From Apostichopus japonicus (Eukaryota > Echinodermata > Holothuroidea > Aspidochirotida > Stichopodidae): a stretch of DNA of 64,000 nucleotides. Shown here in pieces: positions 1 to 13,562 of the stretch. The number at the start of each line of letters is the position of its first letter. Within the stretch, counting starts at the first letter, position 1. The stretch lies in NCBI RefSeq assembly GCF_037975245.1, contig NC_092568.1:17749001-17813000 (forward strand), read 5' to 3'. The translations under genes and the position numbers were made by a program. Under the pieces are notes generated by a model. That model was not told where the DNA came from and did no database searches. It was given only the letters and a program-made list of their open reading frames with translations.

Positions 1-236
1 TGCCACAGCCCCCTCCCAAGAAATAAGATAGTTTAAAGCTTTGTCATATATAGCAACATTTTGCATCTAAGCCACCTTACATAAATAAAAAAATCTCAAA
101 GTGGAGGGGGAAATCCCTCCCCGTAGACCTACCCCCTTAGACCCATCCCCTTAGAAACCTCCCCAGTACGGCATCCCCTGCATAGGGTGACAAGAAAGAA
201 TTCGCCCGGGTGCCAACTATTCTAGGTACGCCACTG
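1..236. mobile_element. Probable hAT-type non-autonomous element, right end (cut by window edge)
   Basis: The stretch ends ...TAGGTACGCCACTG at 236. The reverse complement starts CAGTGGCGTACCTAG, the classic style of a hAT terminal inverted repeat. The interior is C-rich, with repeated 'cccc ttagacc' phrases. The other end is not in the window, so no target duplication can be tested. A second terminus-like motif, CAGCGGCGTAATGCC, begins at 270. Confidence 0.4.
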
Positions 237-448
237 GCTATAAGCCTGTATTTGGTTAGTGAAATTGATCAGCGGCGTAATGCCAGGGGGTTGAGAGGGT
301 TGAGCCGCCTTGTCCCGTAGCCTTAGAACCCTGCACACTGCACATCACGTTCAAAAGTGACACGTTAATTATCATCAAGCATATATGTGGGAACCGGATG
401 ACATTGTGCTCGTACGGTTACGTAAAGAAAATACATGTTCAATATCTG

Positions 449-833
449 CAATCAATCAATCAATCAGAAGACATTTATATAGCGCCAAAGTCAACATAAA
501 TTGCTCAAAGGCGCTATTAGCCTTGGTCATTGGTACCTTGTCACACCCACCCACCAAAGTGTGCGTAATTCAATCAATCTCTCCTGGGGCACCACAGTGC
601 ACCACAACCACGTGTCCCCCGGGGGATTTCCCATAGGGTGCAGCCAGAAAGCGGCGCACGCAACTATATTTACAAGTTACCTCGCAAGTCCCCATTTATA
701 CACCTGGGTGAAGTGAGGCAATGGAGATAAGTGCCTTGCCCAAGGACACAACGCAATGATCTGGCCAGGGCTCGAACCTGTAATCCTTAGATCACCAGTC
801 CACTGCCTTAACCACTTGACCACAACGCCCTCC
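449..833 (-). mobile_element. tRNA-derived SINE with LINE-like TGATTGAT tail
   Basis: On the minus strand the head carries a pol III A box (TGGTCAAGTGGTTAAGGCA, about 822-804) and a B box (GGTTCGAGCCC, 778-768) at tRNA spacing. The body reads ttgggcaaggcacttatctc and onward, with a distal GGCGCTATATAAATGTC and a (TGAT)n tail at about 449-466. This is the standard SINE layout: a tRNA-like promoter, a body, and a 3' end shared with a partner LINE. No clear target-site duplication is visible. Confidence 0.75.
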
Positions 834-2738
834 AACAAATGTGTCATTAAGATCTCGGTCTGTTTCCAGTCTGCTTCTGTTCTTCTGGTTTTACATTATC
901 GGCGGACTTCTATGTATGATTAATTCTAACGTTGATGAGGTAAATAATTGACTAACACTAAATTAATTAAACTATATCCTCACTCAAAAGGGGCCCATGG
1001 TACGAGAAATTTGACCCCATGCAGTAGATGTTTACTCGCTGCAATTGCAAATATTCGTTTCTGTAACTTTAGGGGCTCATCTCTAAATTCTTGGCCCCGC
1101 GGTCCCCCTCTTTCCCATGAGCCTGAATCGGAGTTACAATGAAAGAAGGTCTAGTACAGTATACATTGGGGGGAGGGGGGGGGGGCTCGGGTGGTGGTAT
1201 TATGGAAGGGCGTTAAGGAATAATTGCTACAAGTACTTCATATATGTTATAGGGCTTAAACATGTTACTAAACACGTGTTACTATATAGTCTTTCACTTG
1301 CTATACTGGAGGTTTTTCAGGATTTCTCTGCAGAATATTGGCCTAGTTGTTGTTTGAGTCCTGAAATTATCTTTCCAATACTTTAATTTTACCGGAACTA
1401 ATTTAAATGGCTATGAATTGTCACAGAGGTACGGGGCATGCTACTCTAGCTGAGCCTGGGTCACATATTACAAAACATAGCCCCCCCCCTCCCCCAAGAA
1501 AAATCAGTTTAGTTACCTAACAAAAAAATGATGGGATAGTTATTTGTTCCCTGTAATTTCCCGGAACTACCTCTGTTTTGGAATCAGGAAATGTGCATCT
1601 TGATTGTCTGAGCGACGTTTGAAAAAAAAAAAGACCGTGAAAGTTCGTCACGAGGTTAGTAAAGAAAGGCATAGACCTAATCGTTTTTTCTTTACTATAT
1701 TTTATACTGGTTTCTTTACTTTCATAAATTTGCTTTAGTCATATTCTTTTTTTAGATTCAATCCTAATCGGGGATAAAAACAATTATTGTTTATTTCTTT
1801 GTTTGTCAAGTTTTTCTCAACGAATAGAAAGTATTCTTTGTTCACGTCCAGTGTCTTCCCAACCCAGAGCCGTTCGGTTCCCACCGGACTTATGTACATT
1901 GTTCGCTACCACCTATAGCAAGGGAATATAAGTCTCTCAATTTTTGGTAATCAAAACAATACTATATTCCTCCCCATTTTTTCCACTTCTTTTTTAACTT
2001 TTTTCCAAGTTTCAATTCTTTGTTCTATTGATGATTCACGATTTTATCGCACATGATTTCCGAGAAGAAACAAAACATGACAAAAAGTTACAGGCCCACA
2101 TACTACCCAAAATTGTTTATCGCGGTTAAAGATAACGTTAGTCTAAACTTAGGCCTGTATAATCATCGTCAACCGTTTTTGTCATCACTGGAATATAGAG
2201 AAAGTTCTAAAGTTAGTAACTTTCCTCCAAGTTACGCAGACTCATTGTGTGTAAGATTATTTTCTCCAGTTGTCCATAGATTTCGTTTCTCCTTTTGAAC
2301 TCTGTGAAACCCAAAATGGATGAAAGAAAACATGTATAAAAACACCAGGTCAAGGACAGGGTTCTTTCTTTTATTATTTGTTCCACCTAACAAGTGAGAT
2401 ATTTCACAAAGTGTCGCATATTTACTTTGCCCCTAGGATGATAACTTTGACACAATTCTCAAGTCTATATCCCGGCAATCTTTCTCGCTCATTAACTTTT
2501 CCAAACTTGAACAACAAAAAAAGGCTCGATGGAATTGTCCGTTTTACTTTGTATATACGCACAAAGTTTGGTATAGTCTTCTTGTTAATAGAGTTTGCCC
2601 GCCCAAATTGGTTCGTTTGATAAAAGTCAGCCCTGTTGAAAAAACAACTTTTTTTCTTTACAACCGGAGTGAAAGAAAACAACCATCTATAGACAGATAG
2701 AGTGAGTCGCACAAAAGTCGATATAACAGAAAAATTAC

Positions 2739-2778
<40 letters not shown>

Positions 2779-3988
2779 ATGAATGTGAAGCAAGTGGTAT
2801 GACAGATATATATATAGTAAATAAATAAAGAATAACGCACCAGAAAAATTCCACTTCACGACCGGTTTCGTCCTTTTGGGACATATTCAAAGAACCAGGG
2901 GTGCCTCTGTACAATCATAAAATGTTTCGTTTCTCTTCATATTAAGATTACATTACGCAATATGTTGCTGTATCATAAGAAGGCTATAACGGTGTCTACC
3001 GTATCAACTTAATTCTCTACAAACTTCTATCAGTCGTTTTGTATTTGTATTGTATTGTATTTCCAATCCAAATTAAATTTGCCCATATTTCTGTGAAGGG
3101 AAAGTCCAATTGATAATTATTTACCTTTGTACTAAAGGAAGAAGGAACATATTTAAAGCATCTTGCCACATTTGTATTCAATTCCTACGGTTCTCTGTTT
3201 CTTTCCTTATTTAGGTTAACACAGCTTTTACCAAATGTGAACTTACGACAAACGGTTGTGACGTCAAAGAAGCACACTAACAAATTTGTTGTAATATATT
3301 TTTTTTCTTTCACATTTACATCCCAACTTTGTAACTCAAAACTTGGATGCATCTCAATATGGATAAACTACAACCATTGGTATATATTGTCAACTTCACA
3401 GTGCCCTTAGGTAAAGTTGGAACCCTATAAATCCAGTTCAAGGTTAACAGAAAATAAGGTGAAAAACACGAAACCAAACATTTTACTCTCAGTGTATACA
3501 ACTATGACGTCACATCTGTTTGGTTCAAGTTCACTTTCAAGTGGAGGATTTCAACAGTGAAAATTTCAACTATAAATATCTTGATAACGCTTTGTTAAAA
3601 GAAAAAACAATGCACGAAGACTTCACCAATATCCTAAGAAGATGTTCCTCTTTCGCCAATCGTTGTTAAGCTGACTGGAATATTCTATATTACAGAGGCC
3701 ACAATTAACCAACCATCATTATTGGTCTATGCGATAGAGATAACTGTCATGAAAAGCCATCCAAACAGCTACGAAAAATGTTATTCCATCGGGGAAATAT
3801 CACAGTATTAATTGGGAGGGGAAAGGTGGGGGTGCGGGGGTTCACACACAGAGGCCTAAGACTTGAACAAGTCCAAATATGACATCATCAAGCCACGTGT
3901 GCTTCAATCTTTTCTAAAATCTTTCTATTTATTACAATGTTTTATTTTCTGTAATGGAGTTCAGATTTTGTAAAAATGTTGAATCGAC
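834..3988. other. Gene-free stretch
   Basis: AT-rich sequence with a poly-G run near 1170-1186, a C run near 1483-1492 and an (AT)n microsatellite at 2744-2779. Short ORFs here show no recognisable protein features. Confidence 0.6.
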
Positions 3989-4432
3989 ACTATTGAAACT
4001 CTTAACATTGACCTAATGACGTCATTGGTTTCAGTGTCAAAACTGTTAACATTCTTAGCTTGAAAATCTGAAAAGAAGACCAAAGAAGAGAAAGTCATAA
4101 GTGTCAGATCCTAGTGGCACTATGACATCACAAAACTATTGAAACTTTTAACATTGACCTAATGACGTCATTGGTTTCAGTGTCAACACTGTTAACATTC
4201 TCAGCTTGAAAATCTGAAAAGAAGACCAAAGAAGAGAAAGTCATATGTGTATAGGGTCCTAGTGGCACTATGATATACCGTAACAAAACTATTGAAACTT
4301 TTAACATAGACCTTGTGACGTCATTGGTTTCACTGGTAACACTGTTAACATTCCTACCTTGAAAATCTGAAAAGAAGACCAAAGAAGAGAAAGTCGTAGG
4401 AGTGAGATCCTAGTGGCACTATGACATCACAA
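3989..4432. repeat. Three-copy tandem repeat (146-153 bp) with a perfect CRE in each copy
   Basis: Copies start at 3989, 4135 and 4288 with 'actattgaaact' and end with a 'cctagtggcactatgacatc' phrase. Each contains TGACGTCA, the palindromic cAMP-response element, at 4017-4024, 4163-4170 and 4316-4323. The copies differ by substitutions and a 7-bp indel, so the array is not brand new. Confidence 0.9.
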
Positions 4433-7400
4433 ATTTACAAAATGACATCTTCAAGACACTGCTTTTAAACAAGGAAATCTACCAAATTGGACAAGATTTT
4501 GCTGTGCTGTTTGGGAGGTGGGGGAGTTGTTCTTCACATAAATCTCTGTCAGATATGCCAGAGATAATGGTTCACTTAGTTTTTTTGTCTCCTTTAAATT
4601 GGCACTATTTGACTTTTTTGACTGACAGAGGGCGTGCTGCTGTGCTCCGTCCCTGCATGCGAATTCCTTTAATATTACACAACCCTAGATGGTTATGGTA
4701 TGCCATTTTGACTCCTGCCAAGGTCTCGTTAGACACCATTAAGACAGATCATCACTCAACTTAGCACTCTACTTATTTACAATGATACTCTTAAAGTAAG
4801 CAACACTCAAGAAGTAATTAAATCCAATAAAGCGTGGTTTAACTTTACAAAGCAAAGAGTGTTAAACAAGATTCTTAAAAAGCAGATAAAACAAGCATAG
4901 CAAAACCAAACGCAAAAGCATTTTTGAGTTATTCTGCAGTTCTTGTTGTCCTTGAAGGCATTGTTGTATGTTAACTTTGTGTGGGCAGGGGGTGGGAGTC
5001 CATTACGGTTTTGGGTATTGAATTGACTCAGAAATAAACGATCGGCAGGGGGGCATACCCAACAAACAAAGAGTAGGTAATGGCCGGATTGGTTTTTATA
5101 TTGGTTTTTATTCAGATAGGTGAAAGCAACCCTCCCATTGTAATATATTCCTTTACTAAGTATTCAATCTTGGCAATATTTTCGCTGATTGACGTTTTGT
5201 ATTTATATGTATATCTGGTAGATTAATATCTATGGATCACCCATTATGGTAACAAAGCACGTAGCCTACACTCGGGGCTGTGACTAGCTTCATACTTATG
5301 CTATACTGTATAGGGGCGTAATGAGGTAGTGATCCAAAAATGGCTAGATATGCTAATACGGCGACAATATTACAGTTATGATGCATCAGTGATCCAATTT
5401 TGTTAGGAGTCCCAATGCATCCATGAATACCAGAAGTCTAGATTCGTGAATTTTGGAGATGCTTCTTACAACAGTATAGGTCACGTAATCAAGTATTGCC
5501 TTTAGATCTCTGTGATGGATTAAGCGTTGATACTGCTATACTGTATGATAGGGCCGAATAGAATGCAGCACAACTACACACTATTAACTTCCATCAGTTT
5601 AAGTTCCCTCTCCTCTCTACCCCCCCCCCCCTCCACCCGGCATTGAAAAACGATTTCTTATTATTTTTTCTTATATCGTTGTGTCTTCTATCATCCTCCA
5701 CGGCGTACAATATCAAGATTTGTGAGCTTGTCTGCAATTATAATTAGTCTAATATTTAATGGAAATGTTATGGATGGACAAAATGACCATTTCATCTCTT
5801 TTAGATTGTTACATTATTGAAGCTGCTTGTTGAGCAACCGTTTGATTAAAAACACCTAATACTATGATGTGCATCTTTGTTTGCACTTGTACAGCTCCCA
5901 CGTAAAACTGCATTCATGGATCATTACAAAACAAAATATGCGGCCGTGGTGTCGCACTCGTTGTTCAATAAGTAAAAAAGACAATGCTGATATCGAGGTA
6001 GTATTAAAATGCAAGTTGCTCTGCTATTCGCGTTTTGTATAAGTTCTCTCGCACCGCATTTTTATGCCCCAAATTTATTGAACGCTACAATACTATTGTA
6101 GGTGATGCGCACTTCGCCGCCTACCCGATCGAGTTAACGACATAATATTACATCATATTGCTTTATTCTTCGCTGTATATATTGTCTACACTGCGATATT
6201 ACCTTGGTAATGTAGTGGTGCCCGGGAATAATTTATTCTAAGTTATGTTCTGTCACTTTACTTGAACTACATTTTCCCTCTCCTTTTCTTGGCTTAGATG
6301 GTTGTCATGGCAACATCCTAGTTATGATATCTGAGCCCTCTAACGATTTTGGGCAAATATCAGTACCGCTAACTATGACATCAAAAGCCACCGGGAAATC
6401 GCCTAGCATAATTGTATATTCATTGTTTACCCTCTGCAAATTTAACCAGAAAAGAAAAACAGCTACAGTTGATAATCCTGTCCCTGTCGTGACAGTTCCA
6501 ATACTCGGAGAATAATAATAATGACTATACTATTCCAACTTTGAATATGCATATATACATTTCGAAACTGCGCGTGCGTGCATGTAATAGAAGAAAAACC
6601 GCAGATATTATTCCCACGCTATTTTGACATGCCTCTACGTGAAAAGCAAACACAAACATGTTCGGGGCGGTTTTCAAATGTCCGCACTTCTAAAGATTTT
6701 CTGAATTGCCCTTTTTTGAGATAACCTCTCAGGATATTATTATTAAAATGCAACAATTACTGGGTCGTTTCTGCTTGATTACTTCGAATTATACCCAAAC
6801 TCGACAAATGAAGGATTACATCGTTTTCATAACAGTTTGACTTTGCACTGTGATAACAAGAACATGTTAATATTCCGCCGCACTCCCTATAGAACAGATA
6901 TCAATGTGTGTATTGAGTTTCAAGTTATGACCTGGAAGCATGCTATTTACCAGCTCACTGTTATAACACTGTAGCTTTATACAGAACGCAGTAGCATATT
7001 GATAAGGTACATGCTTCTTTCCGCATTGTTGATTTTTCATTTTTTCCCCAATAATCTGTTGCAATCTAAATTTCTTATCGAACCATCAAAATTGTTCTTG
7101 TCGATTGTAGTTTTTGTGTTTTGTTTTTGTATGGAGTAAACCCATTTCAGTCATACCCACAAATCAACAATTGAGACAATAATCATAGCTGAGAGCTAAC
7201 TTTGCCGATCGGTCGAGATAAAAAAAAGTAAAAAAAAAAAAAAAGGGTCATTAGTTTTGGCTCTAAATATGCTATGAAGTCAAATAATGGTCACTCATGT
7301 TCAGATTTTTACAATTAATTATTTTAATACCAAACATCCGATATTACCACTCACGGATAAATATTTTCCAATTTTACACTCCTCAAGGTACGAGAATAAC

Positions 7401-7500
7401 TTGAAGGGCTACAAGCTCTAGGAAAAGCAATTTTTCATTTTTTTGCCTGAGCAACTTGGAACACAAATTTGAAAGTAGCACAGATTTTTCTTCTTTTTTT
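4433..7500. other. Gene-free stretch
   Basis: Nothing gene-like is visible. It holds a C run near 5620-5631, poly-A runs near 7230-7245 and unremarkable AT-rich sequence. Confidence 0.6.
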
Positions 7501-7513
7501 GTTTGTTGCTAAA

Positions 7514-7580
7514 AAGTGACTCGAACAAGTGACCTCAGGGTTACAAGTCCTGTGCTTTACAAACTGAGATACCGAACTCT
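7514..7580 (-). pseudogene. tRNA-Thr(UGU)-like relic, probably the head of a SINE
   Basis: The minus strand shows an A-box-like segment (TATCTCAGTTTGTAAAGCA, 7571-7553), an anticodon arm CAGGA-CTTGTAA-CCCTG with UGU at the anticodon position, and a B-box-like GTTCGAGTC (about 7526-7518), then TTTTT. The anticodon stem pairs at four of five positions, but the D and T stems do not close. It is therefore a tRNA-derived repeat or pseudogene, not a working tRNA. Confidence 0.5.
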
Positions 7581-9379
7581 TGGTCGGGAGTCCTCCCTTG
7601 TTACAGACAGGCCCACGCCCCACGTAAAAGAAATGACTTTATTCATAAAGAGATCGCCTAATTTTTGTCTTCAAACTTTGTTTAGAATTTCGTTGTTCAT
7701 TTACCAGTTTCTTAAAAACGCTCAAACAAAAAGAGATATCCAGCAAACTTTCTTACTTAAGCTTAACTATGAAATGAACGATAAACGAAATCCGTTTTTT
7801 CATACATTTGGATGCTTATCTTGTAATGTAGTATCGTACCTTTTGTGACTTACAGCCCCCCTTCCCCACTCACGTAAATTAATCAGTGTTCAATTAATCA
7901 GTAATCAATGTTCTATATGTATGTTGGAAACACATGTATAGAAATGGGTCCTCATTACCTCTCCTTCCATCTCGTCACGTTTCCTCCCCAGTTTCACTCC
8001 ACCCATTCCCTCACAGTGTGCCTCCTCTCACTAATGGATGGCCAGTTTACTATTACGATGATTCAACAATGTGTGTGAGTGGGGCGGGGGGGGGGGGGTT
8101 GGGGCGGAGTTGGAGAATTACCCCTACTGGTTTAGATAGAGGCATGAACTGTTATGGACGAATGAAAAAAATATGATTGTTTTCAAGGAGAGGGTGTAGC
8201 GCTGCAGGGGGTGGGTCGTTGAAGTAGACGACCATGTTGTCTTTAGAGGGCTGGCGGGGGGGGGGGGTCTATAATTTGCAAGTAATAAACACAATGTTGT
8301 ACTAATAAATGCTCTTATTCTTCTTCCTTCGATTAAAGATGGCGAAGTGGATGTTATTTTCAGATATTAACATTAGAAGTTGATATATTCGTACCAAATT
8401 AGAAACTTAAAACAAACAGGTGTGATGTTATAGATTAACATTGACGAAACATTCTCTCTCTTATCATGTTTTGTTTTCTTTTTTGGTAGTGGGTGCGGGG
8501 GGTCGGGGGGGGGAGCAAATCAAAACCAGATCTTTTGTCCTCAGTGTACAACTAAATCATACCTGTTAGCGTAATGTTCACTTAGGGTAAAGTTGTGACA
8601 ATTTCAATCAATTTTTGATGATTTCGAAAGTTATTTGGCTATTGTGTGTACATTATATCAGGACACGTCGTGTTTTTATCACTCAAAACACTCAGATTGT
8701 ATCCTTTTTAACTAATAAATCCTATCAAAACGTACATGAAGAGATAAATAAGAGCGCGGCAGATGTCTGGATAAAAAAACGCCCTCACAATTTGTGCTGC
8801 CTCTCTTTCACATAGATAAAAAAAAACTTAGAGATACCTTAGGCTAAATTTAACAAATAGATCAAATTTAGGAACAAAGTTAACATATAAAAAGTTTTTT
8901 ACTGAAGGAGAGCTGAGTAACAATAATTATAAAGGAATTATTACTTTGACTTACTATAAGTTACAAAATATTAAAATACAAAGGTTTATGGTGAGAGACG
9001 TCGCAGAATTATTGAGGACTACACGATGCGTGGGTGTGATAAGTCAGTATCACCCAGGGCAACGAGACAATACTGGCCGATTTGTCTTCTTCTTCTGTTT
9101 TTCTTCCTTTTTTTTTCTCTTTTTTCTTTAGTCCTTAATAAGGTCTTTTCATAATTCGATGTTTTTCTTATTCACATACCTTGAGTAGTTTGTAAGGGAC
9201 GAATCTGTTCCTGATAGTAAATACATATACCCGTCTACATATATATACAGAAGTCATTTCGAAGTACACCTGTTTCCGAAACCAACGGTGGAAAGAGGAT
9301 TTCATAACAATAAGCAACAAAGTGTTGAGGTAAATGTGAGAAATACATTATTAACGCAGGTTATGGTCGTGCATCAAGG
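7581..9379. other. Gene-free stretch with poly-G tracts
   Basis: It contains G runs near 8086-8098, 8256-8266 and 8498-8513. No coding feature is recognised. Confidence 0.55.
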
Positions 9380-9655
9380 GGATATGTGGTCCGATCCCCC
9401 CCCCCCACCTCACCCGTTCTACATGGGAATCGGCTTCAACGTACCCCTGCAGGACGTCCTATTGACATCCCTGGATCCACGTCTGGGCTATATGCATTTT
9501 CAAAACATCAGGGAGATGTGGAATCCATAGGGGATATGAGGCCAATCTGCCCTCCCTTTCTACATGGGAATCGGCTTCAATGTCACCCTGCAGGGCCTCC
9601 TATTTAAATCTCTGGGCTATATGCAATGTCAATACATCAGAGAGATGTGGAAGTA
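9380..9655. repeat. Degenerate two-copy tandem duplication (period about 141 bp)
   Basis: 'tctacatgggaatcggcttc' occurs at 9418 and again at 9559, each followed by 'ccctgcagg..tcctat', 'tctgggctatatgca' and 'acatcagrgagatgtgga'. A similar core (gggagtcggcttcaacg) recurs at about 58167, where the minus strand reads GVVEADSRVKR. The unit may derive from a dispersed, once-coding element. Confidence 0.75.
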
Positions 9656-10749
9656 TAATATGCACAAAAATCTCTCATCTTCCAGACAGTTTAGTTGCAC
9701 ACGTGAGCACAAACAGCAAACATGATTGGCTGGAATGTCATCCATACATACATTTTTTTCTAAACATTCATTCAGAAATTAACAAAATGTCTACTTGACA
9801 GAGTGTAAACATGAAATCTTTTAATAACGTTTGTTCTTTAACAAATAACACATCCGACGTATGCTTTTTGAACGATAAAATAGAGAGAAAAGTTTATAAT
9901 ATATGATAACTTATATACGTATATCCTTGTACAGATTAGAATGTGATTATAGAGTCTCCCCCTTTCCGGACGTCCGCCCCATCACCATCACATGTGTTCT
10001 AGTAATGTTTGATATAGTACGAAGATTACGTTAACTTAACCACATTTAAATACCAACGACGCCGGTAGTAATATCTGTTCTGATACTCAACGGTTCCTGG
10101 AAACACATTCGTTCTAACTGACTTATTAAGCCAAATACCACTCCTTCAGCAAATACGTCATCATATAATAAACCTATATACAACAGTCAATGGCGATCGA
10201 GTATAGTTATATATGCTCTCAAATATTGAAGTATACATTATTTACTCACACTTATTATATATTCCAAATATTTGAATGAGACTGAGTAACCGGATGCCGT
10301 CAAGGGTTACACGTAAGTGTCTGGTGTTCATTCACCTTTTACCTTTTGTATTAAGAAATATGAACAATGAAGAAAAAACTGCATGCAGTATACATTTTTA
10401 ACGAGTAGGTTCTAAATACACAAAATGAAAAAAGGTTTTGACGTCAAGAAAAATGAAAATAAAAGATTTCACAAACAGTTGTGGTTACAAAAAGGTCCAT
10501 TTGCATAAGAAAGGGAACTATTCAGGTGTTTGACAAACGATTCTTCAGTATCCTGCTTAGTGTACTTAGAAGCTTTTCAATAATATATATATATATATAT
10601 GTAGCGTCAATTCCAGTGTATATACCTTTTCGAAGTATTCCGGTAAAATGAAGAATATTCAGACAATTCGAAAAGAATGACGAGTTCGTCTTAAAGCTGT
10701 GCATATCAGCGTTTAACAGAGATTACATAAAGGACTGGACGTTGTATAG

Positions 10750-11095
10750 TAATTGACGTACTGTGGAGACATTTGTTAAAGTAACTTGGGCTATAATCAC
10801 TGTGTGGACATGTAAATACAGTATATGGGATTATGCATTGTTTCGGAAAATGCAGACACATATACATTGGTTTAGATACACGATGTGGGGTCATACATGC
10901 AAGGTATATGAGACTACGTACTGCGTGGTCATGCACATAAAGTAATGGGTAAAACGCTATGTGTGGACAGAAACATACAAGTATTTGAGGCTATATGTAC
11001 TGTGGGGTCATGTTCATTAAGGAGATTGCGTAATACGCACCTGAATTGGACATGCTCATAAAGTATATTGTTTTATACGCTTTGTGTGGACAACA
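10750..11095. repeat. Diverged minisatellite, unit about 40-45 bp
   Basis: Phrases of the form 'tactgtgtggacatg...ataaagtata.tgggttatacgc' recur about eight times with heavy divergence and variable spacing. The open frames over it are a by-product of the repeat. Confidence 0.55.
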
Positions 11096-13340
11096 TTGCG
11101 TAACCTACTTTATATAGCGGCCATAGTGTTGGAATTAGTTTATTTATTCAGTATACTGGGCTATTGCCAAGTATTCCCTAACAATACGAGAACATCGGAG
11201 TTATACTGATTATCATTTATCTATTACCGGGGAGAGAGAGAGAGTCATAGGACTCAATACTCCTATTGCAAGACAGGAGCTATGAGAGGTGTACGAAAAA
11301 TTAAGCCAATTCCCAATCATAAAGGCCCTACAATTACCAAGAAAAAACATAAAAAGATTTGCCTTATTATGTGATGCTCGTAGTAAACCAATCACAAATA
11401 TTGTTATACATCATCCATAATTTATATTCCATGGTTGTTTGATATTATATGATCAGAATTGAAGTTTGACTGAATTATTAATTAGGTAAAAAACATTAAC
11501 ACTCCGGTCCGCCCGAAGACTGCAGAACTTTCTCTCGAAATTTGCTAGATAGGGTCCCATATAAGTACCATGCCTTTCGGTCTGTGAATAGTTCCAGACC
11601 ATTATAGATATGTACGGACGCAGTCTTGCATTTAACGTAACAATATTCACCTAATTGGACTTTGGACGTATCGATTTTGTCCAAGTCAACGGAATCCTTA
11701 TGTTGACCTAAATTGTGTGTGAAATGGTCTTGTTGATTCATAATTATAACCATGATGTAGCCTAGTTCCTTCTGTAGTCAATAATATTCTTATCGTCATA
11801 GTAACTTGTCTGATTGGCAAGCAAAGCAAACGTGCAGGTGAAAATTGTTTTGGAACGCAATATTTTGTTTTTACCAGACTTCAGAATCATTTGCAAACGA
11901 TATTTCTTTGACAACAATATCAATCCTGCCATATTTATACCCCTCCTCTTTCATTTCCTGCAACTAATCAGAGACGAAATGGGCGGGGATTATCATTTGG
12001 GGGATAAGTTGAATTTTGACTTATTTACACGAAACAATCCAAGTGTTGGCCTTTGAATGCACGTAACCCCAACAACAGTCAAACTGTATGTGAAGACTTG
12101 ACAGCAAGTCTGAAAATGAGATCACATAGTCACTATTGTTTAATTTGTTTTTTACTGAATGTTTTTCCTTATTAATTACTTTTCCTTTATTTCTTTGGTA
12201 TAGGTGGTATTTCTAAAGGTTGTTTCTTAAATGCAGACATATGTAATGTTACCTTAAAATTGTATCGTAGCAGCATATTCTGCTTACTTTCATCGTGAAA
12301 CTACGAACATGCAACAACAAAAAAATGAACACAAAAGAATTAAACCTCCTTCAAGATTGCACTGTCGACAACATGACACCCTCCTCCAACCAGAAGTGAG
12401 TTTTTTTTTAACTAAATGGTGTATCCAGATTGGGGCAAATTATTTATAAGCTCTATCACAAAAGGTCACAATGATATTTGGATGTGTTTCACAACTTCAT
12501 TAATACCTTAAATGCGCCCTCTATTATATCATTTTGTATTTCAATCTCCATCACATCATATAATGTCACTGTGAATTTTGGGTGTGTATCACCAGAGCCG
12601 TATATGGCTCTGTGTATCACGACTTACATGCGCCCTCTATTTTATTCTCTGTATGAAAATTACCCCCCCCCCCCCCAACACCAAATCGTATTTGACACGC
12701 TCCGTGATCTGACCCAATATACTCGTTTTCATTCATTTTACAACTTCTGTTACTACCGAGAGGGTAGAGGGGAATGGAGGGGTGGAGGGGGCAGAGGGCA
12801 GAAGGGGCGGAGAGCCCATGATTGTTTGCTCTTTCTTTTACTTGTTCTGGTTTCCTGAAATTTTAAATATATAACAAATTCATTGCATAAAGAAAAAGAT
12901 GATTAACTTTCTCACTTGTTGTCAACATGGTACTTCCGCTCTTGATGATTGCATAAATATCAACAAACCCCAACACCAGATGACCTCGCCATGATGTAAC
13001 AAACCACACTTGGGTGGGTCGTTTCAATAATAATCTCCCACGTTTGTGCTTTTCTGAACAATTTCGCACGGGTTTAGATTATAAGTTGATGAATATACAT
13101 TAGAAACAATAATAATTTAATCCGTAGCTCATCTTCTTTTAATGAGTATTCCAAATTATTTTTTTCATAAGGATCACGAACATATAACTGATACAAATAT
13201 GATACATTTAAATTTGCCCTCACATAAAAAACATGACAGGGGAACCCCCCCCCCCCCCCACATGGAACTTATCAACAGCTCATCGTCTTCCGAGTATACC
13301 AAATATGACAATACCACTCCTCAGACGTAACCCCCATTAC
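11096..13340. other. Gene-free stretch
   Basis: It holds a C run at about 12662-12676, another at about 13246-13259 and G/A-rich sequence at 12760-12815. Two 'atgcgccctctatt' phrases occur at about 12512 and 12629. No gene is supported. Confidence 0.5.
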
Positions 13341-13355
13341 ATCGTAAACTCGTCA

Positions 13356-13562
13356 AGGAATATCCCGGTTGCTGAAATAGATTTCTTAAACAAATTGCTG
13401 GACACCTTCTCAATCTGTCAGTCAAAACTACAGCCTCATAGCATTTTGCATGGCAAAGTTATTATTTTTGTTTTCATTTTGGTGACAGGTCTTAATGCAT
13501 CTGGAAACAGCAGAGTGAATATTGTCATTATGACAATTATGCTGATTGTTTTTCTTCTTCTG
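13356..13562. repeat. Dispersed repeat, copy A (relative at 50057-50270)
   Basis: Shares an ordered series of phrases with 50057-50270: 'aggaatatycccg', 'gctgaa', 'cctcatagcatttt', 'ttaatgcaycyggmaacarca', 'agtgaat' and 'attgttt.tsttctyttc'. The two copies are strongly diverged. No terminal structure is visible, so the family is unassigned. Confidence 0.55.

Noticed and set aside
4128-4382. Minus-strand ORF with internal repeats (LVFFSDFQ twice)
   Set aside because: Translation of the CRE-containing tandem repeat; no protein features.
12478-12858. 126-residue plus-strand ORF
   Set aside because: Crosses a C14 run and purine-rich low-complexity sequence; no domain, no start or splice support.
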